Assembly: GCF_001506075.1 (NCBI RefSeq)
Contig: NZ_KQ947476.1
Location: 451,281 to 515,280 of the forward strand
Reading direction: 5' to 3'
DNA: 64,000 nucleotides
DNA from: Vibrio sp. MEBiC08052
GTDB lineage: Bacteria; Pseudomonadota; Gammaproteobacteria; Enterobacterales; Vibrionaceae
The number at the start of each line of letters is the position of its first letter. The stretch's first letter is position 1. A model generated the notes under the pieces. The model was not told the DNA's origin and did not search any database. It saw only the letters and a list, made by a program, of their open reading frames with translations. The position numbers and the translations under genes are program-made. Of this stretch, positions 19,263 to 27,060 are shown one piece after another.

Positions 19263-21158
19263 TTATGCTGCTTCTCCCTTCTTAAGCATCCCATTTTTCT
19301 TGAGATAAACCAGCAAAATAGAAATAGCCGCCGGAGTAATACCAGAAATACGTGATGCAATACCAACCGTTTCAGGTTTTGCCGTATTCAGTTTTAGCAC
19401 AACTTCATTCGATAACCCTTTGACAAGGCTGTAATCCAGATCAATCGGCAACTTGGTATTTTCATGGCGCAGCGATTTTTCAATTTCGTCTTGCTGACGT
19501 TGAATATACCCCTCATATTTGACCTGAATTTCGACCTGCTCAGCAGCCTGACGATCATCTAACGCGGGAGAATACTGTGGCAGACGCGTCAGTAAATCAT
19601 AGGTCATTTCCGGGCGACGTAATAAATCTTCACCGCTGGCTTCTCTGGAAATCGGAGTCTTGAGCATCTCATTCAGAGCCTCAACACCTGTTGATTCCGG
19701 ATTGACCCATATATCTTTCAAACGTTGACGCTCACGCGCCATATTTTCAATCTTTTGGTTGAAACGAGCCCAGCGTATATCATCGACCAAACCAAGCTCG
19801 CGACCTTTTTCAGTTAAACGCAGATCAGCATTGTCTTCACGGAGTAGCAGACGATATTCGGCGCGAGAGGTAAACATCCGGTAAGGTTCGCTAGTGCCGA
19901 GCGTTGACAGATCATCGATCAATACGCCCATGTAGGCTTGATCACGACGCGGGCTCCAACCTTCTTTCTCTTGCGCATACAAACTCGCATTCAAACCAGC
20001 CATCAATCCCTGCGCAGCGGCTTCTTCGTAACCAGTCGTGCCGTTGATCTGTCCGGCAAAAAACAGCCCGTGAATAAATTTAGTTTCATAGGTCTGTTTT
20101 AAATCACGCGGATCAAAGAAATCATACTCAATTGCGTATCCCGGACGAACAATATGTGCATTCTCAAAGCCTTGCATAGAACGCACGATCTGCACCTGCA
20201 CATCAAACGGTAAGCTGGTGGAGATCCCGTTTGGATATAATTCTGTTGTGGTTAACCCTTCCGGTTCAATAAAGATCTGATGACTATTTTTGTCAGCAAA
20301 CCGCATGACTTTATCTTCGATTGACGGACAGTAACGTGGACCAATGCCTTCAATAACCCCCGCATACATCGGACTGCGATCCAGATTATTACGGATAACA
20401 TCGTGTGTCTTTTCATTGGTGTAAGTGATGTAGCAAGGAATTTGACGCGGATGCTGATCACGACGACCTAAAAATGAAAAGATCGGTGTTGGATCATCAC
20501 CGTGCTGTACCGCTAACTGAGAAAAATCAACTGAACGAGCGTCAATCCGGGGTGGTGTTCCCGTTTTTAAACGATCAACTCGGAATGGTAATTCACGTAA
20601 GCGTTGTGCCAATGCGATCGACGGAGGATCGCCAGCACGGCCGCCTGAGTAGTTTTCCATACCGATATGGATCTTGCCACCGAGAAAGGTACCGACGGTG
20701 AGTACAACCGCTTTAGCGTGGAATTTGAGCCCCATCTGGGTTACGACCCCGATCACTCGATCCTGTTCGACGATCAGATCATCGGCAGCTTGCTGAAACA
20801 GCGTCAGATTCGGAGTATTTTCCAGCGCATGACGTACATACGCTTTGTATAGTGCCCGATCCGCCTGAGCTCTCGTTGCCCGTACAGCCGGGCCTTTTGA
20901 AGCGTTCAGAGTTCTGAACTGAATACCTGCATGATCGATCGCCTGAGCCATGAGCCCGCCTAAAGCGTCAACCTCTTTAACCAGATGACCTTTCCCGATC
21001 CCACCAATGGCTGGATTGCATGACATCTGTCCTAACGTATCAATATTATGCGTTAGGAGTAATGTTTTTTGTCCTGTGCGTGCAGATGAGAGAGCGGCTT
21101 CCGTTCCTGCGTGACCGCCACCAACCACAATGACGTCAAAATTTTCGTGATAAAGCAT
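19263..21158 (-). CDS. mnmG: tRNA uridine-5-carboxymethylaminomethyl modification enzyme MnmG
   Basis: 631 aa FAD protein (GidA) that, with MnmE, builds cmnm5 modifications at U34 of certain tRNAs. The FAD-binding motif GGGHAGTEAALSSARTG is at residues 13-29; SCNPAIGGIGKGHL and the MYAGVIEGIGPRYCPSIEDK segment with its conserved cysteine are intact. The C-terminal helical domain is complete. It is the first gene after oriC on this strand, as in most gammaproteobacteria; mnmE is at 25567-26928. Confidence 0.97.
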   Translation of the reverse strand: MLYHENFDVIVVGGGHAGTEAALSSARTGQKTLLLTHNIDTLGQMSCNPAIGGIGKGHLVKEVDALGGLMAQAIDHAGIQFRTLNASKGPAVRATRAQADRALYKAYVRHALENTPNLTLFQQAADDLIVEQDRVIGVVTQMGLKFHAKAVVLTVGTFLGGKIHIGMENYSGGRAGDPPSIALAQRLRELPFRVDRLKTGTPPRIDARSVDFSQLAVQHGDDPTPIFSFLGRRDQHPRQIPCYITYTNEKTHDVIRNNLDRSPMYAGVIEGIGPRYCPSIEDKVMRFADKNSHQIFIEPEGLTTTELYPNGISTSLPFDVQVQIVRSMQGFENAHIVRPGYAIEYDFFDPRDLKQTYETKFIHGLFFAGQINGTTGYEEAAAQGLMAGLNASLYAQEKEGWSPRRDQAYMGVLIDDLSTLGTSEPYRMFTSRAEYRLLLREDNADLRLTEKGRELGLVDDIRWARFNQKIENMARERQRLKDIWVNPESTGVEALNEMLKTPISREASGEDLLRRPEMTYDLLTRLPQYSPALDDRQAAEQVEIQVKYEGYIQRQQDEIEKSLRHENTKLPIDLDYSLVKGLSNEVVLKLNTAKPETVGIASRISGITPAAISILLVYLKKNGMLKKGEAA

Positions 21159-21224
21159 GAACCGACCTCAGATATTCAGATCTGTGTAAGAAATAAAAGA
21201 GTCGCATTCTACCTTTTTTATCTC

Positions 21225-21525
21225 CGTTAGAAAATTGATTTTGTGCTTTTACACATGATCCTTGAACCTTATAAATATATAAGATCTTTATATAGATCTT
21301 TTTATTAGATCTACTATTAGGGAAGAGGATCTTTGTGGATAAGCCTAAAATGATCAACATGATCATCACTTTCAGAGCGATCAATCCTTGTGATCAAGCA
21401 TTGATCAAATCGAGGACTAGCTGGGATCAAAAACAGTACTTATTCACAGCCCTAGTAATGATGCTAAGTTGTTATTGGGATAACTATAGCTTTTGCACTG
21501 GATCTTTCTATATTTATCCACAGTT
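21225..21525. other. Chromosome replication origin oriC
   Basis: The mnmG-mioC intergenic region has the E. coli-like layout. An AT-rich stretch (21255-21320, repeated AGATCTTT/TTTATTAGATCTA) matches a DNA unwinding element. DnaA boxes are TGTGGATAA at 21334-21342 (R1-like), TTATTCACA at 21440-21448, TTGGGATAA at 21475-21483 (R2-like) and TTATCCACA at 21514-21522 (R4-like). About a dozen GATC sites are packed in 21250-21510, fitting Dam/SeqA control. A frame of 128 aa across the origin is not a gene. Confidence 0.93.
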
Positions 21526-21893
21526 ATTTTTGGTTAAAAAATCAAATGAAGTACTCGATCAAAGTTTTAAACCGGAGATGCGGCTGGTGGGATTGATCTG
21601 GACGTATTTACTTTCATCGAGGCATTTGAGAGAAGCGATCAATGCTGGCTTACTCAAGTTGAGTGTGATCAAAACACGCTTTTTTAATATTCCCTTTCTG
21701 AGAAATGATGAACAAAAATAATTAAATCAATATCTTAACCTTAATTATGTTTATGGTATGCATTTTGTTCGGATAAAGGATACTGGCGGCTATTTTATCT
21801 CAATTGGCTTGTTATTGATGATGTGGAAAAGCTTGGGAGCTATTTCAGGGCAGCTTTAACCACCCTGTGGGTAACTACTTATGCACAATTTGA
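21526..21893. promoter_or_regulatory. oriC-mioC flank with extra DnaA-box-like sites
   Basis: No gene is seen here. Two DnaA-box-like sequences lie just after the mioC stop: TGTGGGTAA at 21866-21874 and TTATGCACA at 21879-21887. They may extend the origin or only reflect local bias. No clear terminator for mioC was found before the origin, so mioC transcription may run into oriC, as is known in E. coli. Confidence 0.45.
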
Positions 21894-22334
21894 TTATGAA
21901 CTGAATTGTTCAATATGCTGAGAGAGCCATTCCCCTGCGGCATCTTCAGGTACCGGATGCTCAATAATATCAATCGTATAGCAGTCAGTCAGTGGAGTTG
22001 CTCCGATATCGAGCATGAGCTCGTAAGCATGTTTTCCCGCAGCACAAAATGTGTCATAGCTGGAATCACCGATAGCGACAACAGCAAATGATAATTTGTC
22101 CGTTCTGGGTGGCGTATCCTGAAGTGCTTGAATAAACGGCTGAATATTATCAGGATATTCTCCGGCACCGTGTGTTGATGTAATGATCAGCCAGATGCCT
22201 TCTGCTGGGATATCCGCTAAATCCGGCTGATTATGGATCTCGGTTTCATGTCCTTGTTGTTGTAGTAGCTCATCAAGATGATCACCGACATATTCAGCGC
22301 CGCCTAGCGTGCTCCCCGTAATGATATGGATCAT
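21894..22334 (-). CDS. mioC: Flavodoxin-like protein MioC
   Basis: 146 aa FMN-binding flavodoxin family protein. The phosphate loop GSTLGGAEYVGDHL comes near the N-terminus, STHGAGEYPDN near 50, and the isoalloxazine-side GDSSYDTFC near 90. In E. coli MioC is a flavodoxin linked to biotin synthase electron supply, and its transcription enters oriC. The ATG at 22334 was chosen because GAGG lies six bases upstream; ATG at 22340 and GTG at 22349 are also in frame. Confidence 0.92.
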   Translation of the reverse strand: MIHIITGSTLGGAEYVGDHLDELLQQQGHETEIHNQPDLADIPAEGIWLIITSTHGAGEYPDNIQPFIQALQDTPPRTDKLSFAVVAIGDSSYDTFCAAGKHAYELMLDIGATPLTDCYTIDIIEHPVPEDAAGEWLSQHIEQFSS

Positions 22335-22832
22335 ACTCATCCTCTTCACAATGGAATTTCACAAATGGAATGCTTTGATTGCTTTAGATAAAACGTATTG
22401 ACACCAAATCTCATCAGAAACATGTGTCGAGATACAAATTTTCAACATAAGAGTAATCAAACCGAAGCGGGAAAGAAAGACACAACTGTATATTGTGTGG
22501 ATAGGGTGAGACTAACCGGTGCATGAACGAGACCTCAGATCATGATCATCTTTGTATACTCATGTGTGTTTGGTGTGGGTAACTGTATGAGTAACAATCG
22601 AGGATCATCGTTGTGTTCTTTGTAAAACATGACGGCTTTTAAGCGGATCCATCGAATATATGATCTGCTGGCGTAATTCTCATCTCTGCCGCTACTTTGA
22701 TATACAGGTATCACCCTCAAACCGTGAAATCACTCGTAAAAATAGGTAATGAAGATGTTGGCCAAAGGATGACTTTCTTCGAGTCAGAACAAATATTTCT
22801 CTTTGGGGAGTCGCTGTAATCCCCGCGGCTGT
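22335..22832. other. Intergenic region upstream of mioC; no convincing gene
   Basis: About 500 bp without a supported gene. It should contain the mioC promoter (minus). A DnaA-box-like TGTGGATAG is at 22496-22504, in a position reminiscent of the DnaA site at the E. coli mioC promoter. A 61-codon minus-strand frame at 22535-22720 has no evident ribosome site or family resemblance. A GGGGA...TCCCC hairpin at 22805-22824 leads into the folded RNA described next. Confidence 0.5.
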
Positions 22833-23059
22833 TTAAGCTGAACACACGTCGGTGATCTCCGGCGTCGGGATTCGAACCCCGCATTCAAGCTTAAGGAGTA
22901 TAGACGTCAGTCTGCACTGACTTTACTATACACAGTCTTGCCATATCTAATTATGGTGGGCTGAATGAGGCTGGCTTCGGTCAGACCGTTTCCTTGAGTG
23001 CGGTAGTTCGAACCCGTTCAGCTCACCACCTTCCGAGATTCGAACCTCCTCTGGTGGTG
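22833..23059 (+). ncRNA. Structured leader RNA with three T-loop-like hairpins (unknown)
   Basis: Three consecutive foldable units, each with a TTCGAAC loop near its 3' side. Unit 1 (22833-22894): outer 10-bp stem, hairpin ACGTCGG/CCGGCGT (22846-22865), hairpin CGGG-ATTCGAAC-CCCG (22866-22881), giving a three-way junction. A GTCAGT/ACTGAC hairpin (22906-22921) follows. Unit 2 (22955-23027): outer 11-bp stem GGTGGGCTGAA/TTCAGCTCACC, a UUCG tetraloop hairpin (22971-22984), ACCG/CGGT, and TTCGAAC at 23007. Unit 3 (23024-23059): CACCACC/GGTGGTG around GAG-ATTCGAAC-CTC. Units 2 and 3 share 23024-23027, so they exclude one another. The 60-aa gene starts 29 bp later. I do not recognise the element, and the transcribed strand is inferred from that gene. 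Confidence 0.55.
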
Positions 23060-23088
23060 AAATCATTCATCAACTCAAGGAGAGTGAA

Positions 23089-23271
23089 ATGTCCAGTTTC
23101 AACACCTTTACCCCTAATTTACCGCTGACCGCCCGAGGTTATCTGATCGATTTTCTCGGCCTGTGTACCGATGCCGGAACCAACCAGCACGAACTGCGAG
23201 AAGTGCTGCTGTACCTCAATAATCTGATTACCTTTGATGAAATGCAGTTACAGCAAGAGGATGAGGTGTAA
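23089..23271 (+). CDS. Hypothetical 60-aa protein
   Basis: 60 aa, not recognised. It looks like a real gene: AAGGAGAG lies five bases before the ATG and a perfect terminator hairpin follows 11 bp after the stop. The protein is soluble and acidic at the end (QLQQEDEV). Its middle is helix-prone (NQHELREVLLYLNNLITFDEMQ) and it contains one cysteine (LCTDAG). There is no signal peptide, membrane helix or obvious DNA-binding motif. It is preceded by an unusually folded leader, suggesting RNA-level control. It could be an accessory or phage-derived small protein; no function is claimed. Confidence 0.7.
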   Translation: MSSFNTFTPNLPLTARGYLIDFLGLCTDAGTNQHELREVLLYLNNLITFDEMQLQQEDEV

Positions 23272-23282
23272 CCCTGAAAAGC

Positions 23283-23310
23283 AAAGGAGAGCGCGGCTCT
23301 CCTTTATTAT
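23283..23310 (+). terminator. Terminator after the 60-aa gene
   Basis: AAAGGAGAGC (23283-23292), loop GCG, GCTCTCCTTT (23296-23305), then ATTATAT. The stem is a perfect 10 bp. The 3' U tract is imperfect (TTTATTAT) but adequate. Confidence 0.8.
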
Positions 23311-23512
23311 ATGTAAGGATGAAGATCTGATTTTACTGTGGCTGCTAAATCAAAAGTAAACAGCGTCAGAAAATATTATTGATAATCAACTGATTTGTAT
23401 GTGTAAAATTTTGGTACAAAATCATTTTGCAACTAATCTCATAAAGAAGTTATAGACAGCATTCCTGTTAGTCATCATATTTCATTATTTACATAATGGT
23501 GGGTATGAGCAG

Positions 23513-24007
23513 ATGGCACATATAGCATATATGACGGTTAATGGTGAGAAGCAAGGGATGATTTCCAGTGGTTGTAACACTAAAGATTCAATGGGAAATA
23601 AATATCAGGAAACTCATACTGATGAAATTACCATCCTGGCTTGTGAACAAAATATGTTTAAAGATCAGGGCCAACACGGGAAGACACATCATCCGATTCA
23701 AATTATCAAAAATATTGATAAATCCAGCCCCCTACTATCGACGGCATTTGCTAAACAAGAATATTTGGATTGTGTGATTGACTTCTTCAGAACCAATGAG
23801 CAGGGATATAACGAAAAATTTTATTCTATTGAATTGAAAAAAGCAGTGATTACAGGAATCAGTTTTAAACTTCCTCACACTGTTATTGATCATAAAGAAG
23901 AGATGAATGAAGTCCTTGAATTAAGCTATAAGGAGATTATTTGGCGGCATAACATAAGCGGAACGATAGGATATGATAACTGGGATCAAGGCGGTTGGCT
24001 GGAATAA
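23513..24007 (+). CDS. hcp: Divergent Hcp family type VI secretion tube protein
   Basis: 164 aa. It aligns by eye along its length with the canonical Hcp at 59703-60236. Both have NGE/EGE-x-QG-IxSG near residue 12, a DS-G motif, H-DE near 36, N-K-PLL near 68, FFRT/WYRT, PH near 127, SYKEI/SYRKI-W near 147, and D-W near the end. Hcp forms the hexameric inner tube of T6SS, and effectors can ride in its lumen. This copy is far from canonical, stands without T6SS structural genes, and faces a predicted effector/immunity pair across a 64-bp gap. No sigma-54 site is visible upstream, unlike the other hcp. Confidence 0.85.
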   Translation: MAHIAYMTVNGEKQGMISSGCNTKDSMGNKYQETHTDEITILACEQNMFKDQGQHGKTHHPIQIIKNIDKSSPLLSTAFAKQEYLDCVIDFFRTNEQGYNEKFYSIELKKAVITGISFKLPHTVIDHKEEMNEVLELSYKEIIWRHNISGTIGYDNWDQGGWLE

Positions 24008-24071
24008 ACCGATTTTTGCACCTGCTCTTTGTATGGAGTCGATGCAAAATATGTGGCTCGTGAAGGTATGA

Positions 24072-24563
24072 TCAGAGATTGGCTTCGGCTGAGCAGGTTT
24101 CTTCTGAATCATAGCCAAGATAGTAATACCCTTGCCAGACACTGTTTCCCTGAAGTTTCATCGAGTATTGAATTCCTTCGCTGGTTGTACAGTAATGGTA
24201 ACTATACTTTTTGGGCTCAGGAATATGAATCAGTCCGATTGCCAAGCCAATATCACTCTCTGAACTGACCTGATAAAAACTATAGCCGTTGTCGATATTT
24301 ATTTGTTTTCTGTCTTCTGTTAGCGCATAACAGTTGTCAGCCGATGTGGCCTTATTGATGACATGGCCCTGGGTGATTTGATTGTTGTTTTCCAGATGAA
24401 CGACAGTGACTTCAACAGGTAATTTCAGTTTTGAATTTTTGATCGCCAGACATTTACCATGCATCCAGCCAATATCATGAAAACCAGAGTGATGATTGCT
24501 TTCTGGTATTGTATGGCAGGATGTGAGTAACAAAACAGTGCTGAAGCGTAATAATTGTTTCAT
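24072..24563 (-). CDS. Predicted lipoprotein, candidate immunity protein
   Basis: 163 aa, family not recognised. The N-terminus MKQLLRFSTVLLLTSC is a lipoprotein signal with the lipobox LLTSC and acylated Cys16; His follows at +2, so outer-membrane sorting is plausible. Further cysteines near the middle and end could form disulfides in the periplasm. The ATG at 24563 has GGAAGA upstream and lies one base after the stop of the M15 peptidase gene, so the two are translationally coupled. A periplasmic lipoprotein beside a cell-wall enzyme next to hcp suggests an immunity role; this is inference. Confidence 0.7.
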   Translation of the reverse strand: MKQLLRFSTVLLLTSCHTIPESNHHSGFHDIGWMHGKCLAIKNSKLKLPVEVTVVHLENNNQITQGHVINKATSADNCYALTEDRKQINIDNGYSFYQVSSESDIGLAIGLIHIPEPKKYSYHYCTTSEGIQYSMKLQGNSVWQGYYYLGYDSEETCSAEANL

Positions 24564-24564
24564 T

Positions 24565-25131
24565 TTATCTTCCATTATATGACCAGTGTGGTGCGTCACT
24601 TTTTAGCTTTTTAACACTATAAGACGCTCCAACAGTGTGCAATACCGTATTATCATTGACATTTTTCATATAAGTCACTTTAACACTAGTACCATCGTTT
24701 TTCTTGATCGTGATTGTACCACTCCATGTAATGGTCATATCGATAGCTTTTCCAGCAATATGATTACTTGTCAGTGAAGGTGGATAAATACTTCTGGGAG
24801 GAACGGCTAACCCAAACCCTTTGACCATTTCCAGAGCGCCGGCCTTACTTTTTGCCAGATCGTTATGATCCCATTGAATATCAACCCCAGACATTTTTTT
24901 AGCTTCTGATGGCTTGCATTTCCCCTGTGATATTTTCCACGACCAGTGAAACAGATAGGCTCGTTTGGCGCTTCTTTTGGTCGTTGATACTTTCACGGTT
25001 GCACCAGCATCGGTTAATGCTTTGATAAAAGCTTTGGCGTTGGCTTTGAATCCAGCTTCAAGAGCCTCAACACTCTGGCTATTCTTTGCATGTGAATTTG
25101 CCCATGTTACCCAATACCGACCGCTTTTCAT
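24565..25131 (-). CDS. Peptidoglycan peptidase, M15 (VanY/DacY-like), candidate T6SS effector
   Basis: 188 aa without a signal peptide. The zinc-site motif of M15 D,D-/L,D-peptidases is present: S122-x-H124-x-x-G127-x-A129-x-D131, and the closing P-H182-W near the C-terminus supplies the third ligand. The upstream KRAYLFHWSWKI segment corresponds to the conserved R-rich strand of these enzymes. Such peptidases trim peptide stems or cross-links of peptidoglycan. Lack of an export signal, adjacency to hcp, and coupling to a lipoprotein suggest delivery by T6SS. A phage endolysin origin is the main alternative. GAGGA lies nine bases before the ATG. Confidence 0.75.
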   Translation of the reverse strand: MKSGRYWVTWANSHAKNSQSVEALEAGFKANAKAFIKALTDAGATVKVSTTKRSAKRAYLFHWSWKISQGKCKPSEAKKMSGVDIQWDHNDLAKSKAGALEMVKGFGLAVPPRSIYPPSLTSNHIAGKAIDMTITWSGTITIKKNDGTSVKVTYMKNVNDNTVLHTVGASYSVKKLKSDAPHWSYNGR

Positions 25132-25566
25132 TTGGTTGTTGTCCTCAGAATGATGTGGTTGTTGATTTTTTGCTTTATACGATTTTCGTGGTGTTGTTTA
25201 TTTGGAGAAAACCTATAAGGTCAGGCTTGAAGGGATGACACCATAGATGCCCCACTGACTTGGAGAGGAATTATTCTAAATTTATCACTTAGTTAATTAT
25301 ACATTCAGTTTCATTTTCTTTTTATGATGAGATATTGTGCCGGAGAATGCTCTGATTTTATTGAATAGATAGTTTTTAATAGTTTGTAATGGGACTTTTT
25401 GACTGGGCATGAATAGCAAGCAACAAGGCATGAAGCAAAGGTATGTAAGGTATGTAAGGTATGTAAAAGGGAGTAAAACCGATTCATAAACAAAATTCCA
25501 AAATGACCATAATTGGCTTGGTTTGTTGTGAAGGGTTTCACTCGTTTCTCTGATTAAAAAGCGACT
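25132..25566. other. Intergenic region between the M15 gene and mnmE
   Basis: 435 bp, AT-rich, with no supported gene. A 76-codon minus-strand frame (25311-25541) gains its LHTLHTLHT stretch from a 9-bp tandem repeat and has no support. The promoter for the M15/lipoprotein unit should lie at the left end; no strong match was seen. There is no clear terminator after mnmE. Confidence 0.5.
25440..25466. repeat. Tandem repeat, three perfect copies of GGTATGTAA
   Basis: Three head-to-tail 9-bp copies at 25440-25448, 25449-25457 and 25458-25466, followed by AAGGG. The repeat is intergenic, downstream of mnmE. The copy number could vary between strains by slippage. Confidence 0.9.
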
Positions 25567-26928
25567 TCACTTCCCGATACAGAAACTCGAAAAGATCCGT
25601 CCCAGTAAGTCATCAGAACTAAACTCACCGGTGATCTCATTGAGATGCTGCTGGGTGATGCGCAGTTCTTCTGCGAGGATTTCTCCGGCCATGTAGCCTT
25701 CGAGTTGTTGCTGACCAATGGCGAGGTGCTCGGCGGCTTTATCCAGCGCATCGAGGTGGCGGCGGCGGGCCATGAAGCTGCCTTCTTGGCTGCCGGTGAA
25801 GCCCATACAGTCTTTGAGATGGCTTCTCAAGGCTTCGATCCCTTCGCTGGTTTTTGCTGACAGGCGGATCAATGTTGGGTCATTGACGTGGCAGATCCCC
25901 ATCGTTTCGTTGGTTTGATCCGCTTTATTACGGATCACTGTCATGCCGATGCTTTCCGGGAGACGATCAACAAAATCAGGCCAGATCTCTTTGGGATCGG
26001 TTGCGTCGGTTGTGGTGCCATCCACCATGAACAAAACGCGATCGGCTTGTTTGATTTCATCCCAAGCGCGCTCAATCCCGATGCGTTCGACTTCGTCTGA
26101 AGCTTCCCGCAGCCCTGCGGTATCGATAATGTGCAGTGGCATACCGTCAATGTGAATATGCTCTCTCAGCACGTCCCGGGTGGTTCCGGCGATATCTGTG
26201 ACAATCGCGGATTCTTTACCGGAGAGTGCATTGAGCAGGCTGGATTTGCCGGCATTGGGCCGCCCGGCAATCACCACTTTCATGCCTTCACGCATCAGTG
26301 CACCTTGGCTGGCTTCGCGCCGGACCATGTTCAGGTTATCGATAATCGTTTGCAGATCGCCTGCCACTTTACCGTCAGCCAGAAAGTCGATCTCTTCTTC
26401 GGGGAAGTCGATTGCAGCTTCAACATAGATTCGCAGATGGATTAAAGACTCAACCAGCGTATGAATTCGGGTCGAGAATTGCCCTTGCAGCGATTGCAGG
26501 GCTGATTTGGCTGCCTGTTCTGAACTGGCATCGATTAAATCAGCAATGGCTTCTGCTTGTGCGAGATCCAGTTTATCGTTGAGGAACGCTCGTTCTGAGA
26601 ACTCTCCGGGACGCGCTGTGCGAATACCGGGAATAGTGAGAATCCGGCGGATCAGCATATCCATGACGACGGGACCACCGTGTCCTTGGAGCTCAAGAAC
26701 GTCTTCACCGGTAAACGAATGGGGATTGGGGAAAAACAAGGCGATTCCCTGATCCAACTGGGTGCCGTCTTCATCCTGAAAGGGAAGATATTCTGCATAT
26801 CGGGCCCGGAGTATTTTGCCGGTCAACGCTTGGGCGACGTCAGCCGCTTTCGGGCCGGATACGCGAATAATTCCGACACCACCACGGCCTGTCGGTGTTG
26901 CCTGTGCAACGATTGTGTCTGTAGTCAT
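25567..26928 (-). CDS. mnmE: tRNA modification GTPase MnmE
   Basis: 453 aa. The N-terminal folate-binding domain is followed by a Ras-like G domain: GRPNAGKSSLLNAL near 223, DIAGTTRD near 245, DTAGLRE near 270, and NKAD near 335. The C-terminal CIGK motif carries the catalytic cysteine. With MnmG it installs cmnm5U34. In vibrios it normally precedes mioC closely; here about 3 kb of accessory DNA separates them. It is downstream of yidC on the same strand, with a terminator between. Confidence 0.96.
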   Translation of the reverse strand: MTTDTIVAQATPTGRGGVGIIRVSGPKAADVAQALTGKILRARYAEYLPFQDEDGTQLDQGIALFFPNPHSFTGEDVLELQGHGGPVVMDMLIRRILTIPGIRTARPGEFSERAFLNDKLDLAQAEAIADLIDASSEQAAKSALQSLQGQFSTRIHTLVESLIHLRIYVEAAIDFPEEEIDFLADGKVAGDLQTIIDNLNMVRREASQGALMREGMKVVIAGRPNAGKSSLLNALSGKESAIVTDIAGTTRDVLREHIHIDGMPLHIIDTAGLREASDEVERIGIERAWDEIKQADRVLFMVDGTTTDATDPKEIWPDFVDRLPESIGMTVIRNKADQTNETMGICHVNDPTLIRLSAKTSEGIEALRSHLKDCMGFTGSQEGSFMARRRHLDALDKAAEHLAIGQQQLEGYMAGEILAEELRITQQHLNEITGEFSSDDLLGRIFSSFCIGK

Positions 26929-27016
26929 AGTGAATTGGTCTGTTCAGTCAAAAAGGCAGTATCCATTATGGATAGTCATGATGGATCGTATGATGGGCAT
27001 TGTAATCAGCCGCTAA

Positions 27017-27041
27017 TAAAAAGGCGACCCTTTGGCCGCCT
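27017..27041 (-). terminator. Terminator after yidC
   Basis: On the minus strand AGGCGGCC, loop AAAG, GGTCGCCT, then a U run (plus-strand A run at 27017-27021). The stem is 8 bp with one G-U pair. It lies about 20 bp after the yidC stop and before mnmE. Confidence 0.85.
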
Positions 27042-27060
27042 CTTTTCGCATTGTTCCGGT

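Noticed and set aside
21335..21721. 128-codon frame across oriC
   Set aside because: It runs through DnaA boxes and GATC clusters; composition is that of the origin, not of a protein.
22535..22720. 61-codon minus-strand frame near mioC
   Set aside because: No ribosome site, no resemblance to any family, and it lies in the mioC promoter region.
22955..23030. A tRNA gene (73-nt unit with 7-bp acceptor-like stem and TTCGAAC loop)
   Set aside because: The D-arm signature is missing, the T-stem is only three pairs, the closing stem runs 11 bp without the usual bulge at 8-9, and no CCA follows. I treat it as a tRNA-like fold, not a tRNA gene.
23306..23512. Sigma-54 promoter for the divergent hcp (TTGGTAC...TTGCA near 23412-23440)
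   Set aside because: The GG and GC elements are 14 bases apart instead of 10, so it cannot be a normal sigma-54 site.
25311..25541. 76-codon minus-strand frame with LHT repeats
   Set aside because: The repeats come from the 9-bp DNA tandem repeat; no start signal or conservation is evident.
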